Source: Lachnospiraceae bacterium
Lineage (GTDB): Bacteria; Bacillota; Clostridia; Lachnospirales; Lachnospiraceae
DNA length: 35,559 nucleotides
Direction of reading: 5' to 3'
NCBI GenBank assembly: GCA_017428105.1
Contig: JAFRRM010000009.1
Coordinates: 1-35,559, forward strand
Shown piece by piece: positions 34,085 to 35,559 of this stretch. Position 1 is the stretch's first letter. Each line of letters opens with the position of its first letter. The notes below the pieces were generated by a model. It was not told the origin of the DNA. It made no database searches and saw nothing but the letters and a program-made list of their open reading frames with translations. A program made the position numbers and the translations under genes.

Positions 34085-34113
34085 TTGACAAACCGCTTTT
34101 CCGGTGCTAATAT
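34085..34113 (+). promoter_or_regulatory. Promoter of the infC-rpmI-rplT operon
   Basis: A perfect TTGACA (34085-34090), a 17-base spacer and TAATAT (34108-34113) preceded by TGC. The transcript should begin near 34120. Confidence 0.8.
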
Positions 34114-34119
34114 ATCCAC

Positions 34120-34230
34120 GCAATTGATTCAAAGCAGAGTATCCGCTCTCACCTGATCATCCTCATATGCATCAGGTCAAGGTTTCGGGAGGAGCCCGGG
34201 GAGTGGATAGCATGCTGTCCGCTTTTTTTT
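34120..34230 (+). promoter_or_regulatory. Ribosomal L20-type leader (transcription attenuator)
   Basis: The 5' leader of infC contains two exclusive pairings. TATCCGCTC (34140-34148) can pair with GAGTGGATA (34201-34209), with one G-T pair. The second partner is also the left arm of a terminator ending in eight T. A 7-bp hairpin (ACCTGAT with ATCAGGT) and a CGGG/CCCG hairpin stand between. This matches the L20 leader of B. subtilis, where excess L20 protein promotes termination. The assignment rests on location and pairing, not on a covariance search. Confidence 0.75.
34203..34230 (+). terminator. Attenuator terminator of the L20 leader
   Basis: GTGGATA (34203-34209) pairs with TGTCCGC (34216-34222), two G-T pairs, loop GCATGC, followed by eight T at 34223-34230. 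Confidence 0.8.
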
Positions 34231-34254
34231 GTGGAGAACACGAGGAGGTACACC

Positions 34255-34767
34255 ATCGCAAGCGAATTATTGATCAATGATCAGATCAAAGACAAAGAAC
34301 TGCGTCTTATCGGAAGCCACGGCCAGCAGATCGGCATCGTAAGCCTGGCGGAAGCCATGCGCCATGCCGAAGAAGAGGAACTGGACCTGGTGCTCATCGC
34401 GCCGCAGGCCAAGCCTCCGGTGGCCAAGATCATCGATTACAGCAAGTATCGCTATGAAATGATGCGCAAGGAGAAGGAAGCCAAAAAGAAGCAGAAGATC
34501 GTCGAACTGAAAGAAGTGCGTCTCTCGCCCAATATTGACGACAACGATCTGAAGACTAAAGCTTCCGCGGCCCGCCGCTTCCTGGAAAAAGGGAACAAAG
34601 TGAAGGTTTCGCTGCGTTTCCGCGGCCGGGAAATGAGCCACATGAACGAGACCCGCAAGGTCCTGGACGATTTCGTCTCCCAGCTCAGCGACATCGCGGT
34701 GGTGGACAAGCCCTCCAAAATGGAAGGCCGGAGCCTGACCGTCGTGCTCAATCCGTCAAAGAAGTAA
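34255..34767 (+). CDS. infC: Translation initiation factor IF-3 with AUC start codon
   Basis: A 170-residue factor that keeps ribosomal subunits apart and checks the start codon. The N-domain begins SELLINDQIKDKELRLIG, the helical linker is YSKYRYEMMRKEKEAKKKQK (about 67-86), and the C-domain holds VELKEVRLSPNIDDNDLKTK and FRGREMSHMNE. AGGAGG at 34243-34248 is six bases before ATC at 34255, and the family N-terminus aligns there. A GTG at 34231 in the same frame lies directly behind the attenuator T-run, has no ribosome binding site and would add residues the family lacks. Rare starts (AUU, AUC, AUA) are usual for infC and let IF-3 repress its own translation. Confidence 0.95.
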   Translation: MASELLINDQIKDKELRLIGSHGQQIGIVSLAEAMRHAEEEELDLVLIAPQAKPPVAKIIDYSKYRYEMMRKEKEAKKKQKIVELKEVRLSPNIDDNDLKTKASAARRFLEKGNKVKVSLRFRGREMSHMNETRKVLDDFVSQLSDIAVVDKPSKMEGRSLTVVLNPSKK

Positions 34768-34789
34768 AATAATTTAGGAGGACATAGAA

Positions 34790-34984
34790 ATGCCGAAGAT
34801 GAAGACCAAGAGAGCGGCTGCCAAGCGCTTTCACAAAACCGGTACCGGCCAGCTGAAAAGAATGAAGGCTTACAAGAGCCACATTTTAACAAAGAAGTCG
34901 ACCAAACGCAAGAGAAACTTACGAAAAGCCACCATTACCGACCCTACGAACGCGAAGGTAATGCAGCGCATCCTGCCCTACTAA
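34790..34984 (+). CDS. rpmI: Large ribosomal subunit protein bL35
   Basis: A 64-residue, very basic protein of the 50S subunit. The opening [20 protein letters not shown] is diagnostic and the end MQRILPY is typical. It lies 22 bases after infC with TAGGAGG upstream, and rplT follows after 18 bases. The order infC-rpmI-rplT is the conserved one. Confidence 0.97.
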   Translation: MPKMKTKRAAAKRFHKTGTGQLKRMKAYKSHILTKKSTKRKRNLRKATITDPTNAKVMQRILPY

Positions 34985-35002
34985 AGAAGGAGGTCGAGTG
35001 AA

Positions 35003-35362
35003 ATGGCAAGAATCAAAGGCGGCTTAGGCGCCAAGAAAAGACATAACAGAGTATTAAAGCTGGCCAAGGGTTACCGCGGCGCGCGCAGCAAACAGTACCG
35101 CATCGCGAAGCAGACCGTCATGAAGGCCCTCACCACGGCTTATTCCGGCCGCAAGCAGAAGAAGCGTCAGTACCGTTCCCTGTGGATCGCCCGCATCAAC
35201 GCCGCGGCCCGCATGAACGGCCTGTCCTACAGCCGTATGATGTACGGCCTGAAGCTGGCCGACGTGGAACTGAACCGCAAGGTCCTGGCCGACCTGGCCG
35301 TCAACGACGCCCAGGGCTTCGCCGAACTGGCCGAACTGGCCAAGGCAAAACTGGCCTCCTGA
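35003..35362 (+). CDS. rplT: Large ribosomal subunit protein bL20
   Basis: A 119-residue basic protein that binds 23S rRNA early in 50S assembly. Family landmarks are [20 protein letters not shown] (slightly changed from the usual MARVKGG opening), [17 protein letters not shown] and [20 protein letters not shown]. In Firmicutes L20 also represses this operon through the infC leader, and the leader in this window has the matching layout. AAGGAGG stands before the ATG. No terminator with a T-run follows, only a strong hairpin. Confidence 0.97.
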   Translation: MARIKGGLGAKKRHNRVLKLAKGYRGARSKQYRIAKQTVMKALTTAYSGRKQKKRQYRSLWIARINAAARMNGLSYSRMMYGLKLADVELNRKVLADLAVNDAQGFAELAELAKAKLAS

Positions 35363-35375
35363 TGTTCCCGGAAGA

Positions 35376-35405
35376 TTCGGGGCGGGTTTTCAGATCCGCC
35401 CCGAA
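35376..35405 (+). terminator. Hairpin after rplT without T-run
   Basis: A perfect 10-bp stem (35376-35385 with 35396-35405) and 10-nt loop, 14 bases after the rplT stop. It is followed by AAAC instead of T, so it may protect the 3' end or end transcription poorly. Confidence 0.5.
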
Positions 35406-35512
35406 AAACTTCCAAAACATGTGGGTTTGTCAAACATATATTACACCATCATTCAGGAAATCCTGAAGGACTGTGTTAGGAGAAAGCCAGTGCAAAGGCC
35501 GTATAGGAAAGT

Positions 35513-35521
35513 TGTTATAAT
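35513..35521 (+). promoter_or_regulatory. Candidate extended -10 promoter at the window edge
   Basis: TGT plus a perfect TATAAT (35516-35521), probably for a gene beyond the window. The -35 region is not recognisable. Apart from the rplT hairpin and a short TTCAGG/CCTGAA palindrome at 35453-35468, the last 197 bases hold nothing else I can support. Confidence 0.4.
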
Positions 35522-35559
35522 CCCGACGATTATACAGTTTTAATTGTGCGGCGAAGTCA

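Noticed and set aside
34231..34254. GTG start of infC at 34231
   Set aside because: It follows the attenuator T-run without a ribosome binding site and would place AGGAGG inside the coding sequence; ATC at 34255 is correctly spaced.
35363..35466. Small frame after rplT
   Set aside because: It contains the post-rplT hairpin and has no ribosome binding site.

Overview
The window is a GC-rich stretch of chromosome from an anaerobic member of the Bacillota, most likely class Clostridia. The signs are the infC-rpmI-rplT operon behind an L20-type attenuator leader, low-oxygen defence proteins (a flavodiiron protein fused to flavin-reductase and rubredoxin domains, an EFR1-type flavodoxin-ferredoxin, rubrerythrin), an AmmeMemoRadiSam system, LarC, strong AGGAGG ribosome binding sites, TTG/GTG starts, and many extended -10 promoters. 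The species cannot be named from this sequence. No rRNA, tRNA, CRISPR array, insertion sequence or prophage was seen, and no gene-free stretch exceeds 300 bases.

Layout. 1-517: 3' end of a ClpB-type chaperone. 593-3292 (minus): flavodiiron protein and EFR1 protein. 3571-6307 (plus): tldD-tldE pair. 6385-9821 (minus): a MoxR ATPase and a VWA protein, translationally coupled, then two tandem LUD-domain paralogues. 10083-13468 (plus): rubrerythrin, DegV, LarC and an ECF transporter S component overlapping larC, closed by a terminator. 13541-15681: an AT-richer unknown gene coupled by ATGA to a GH5 lipoprotein. 15829-17943: a Zn/Cd/Pb-type P-type ATPase behind a promoter carrying a perfect ArsR/SmtB-like inverted repeat. 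17971-20432 (minus): AmmeMemoRadiSam operon, whose 5' leader holds a possible 19-residue ORF. 20541-26107 (plus): maf, an M28 peptidase, then pgsB, pgsC and two tandem pgsW-like genes, all tightly packed. 26358-33512: ftsK, murF, priA, def. 33561-34064 (minus): small prepilin-peptidase-like protein. 34085-35362: promoter, L20 leader attenuator, infC (starting at AUC), rpmI, rplT.

Most genes are housekeeping. The parts most worth attention are the AmmeMemoRadiSam operon, a three-part system with no settled bacterial function, with its leader mini-ORF ending PLPPPVYGRI; the poly-gamma-glutamate-type operon with doubled PgsW-like proteins and no PgsA; the larC/ECF overlap, which suggests a nickel or cofactor link; the metal-responsive operator of the P-type ATPase; and the leader and start-codon control of infC. 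Functions are assigned from motifs read by eye; no database search was run.
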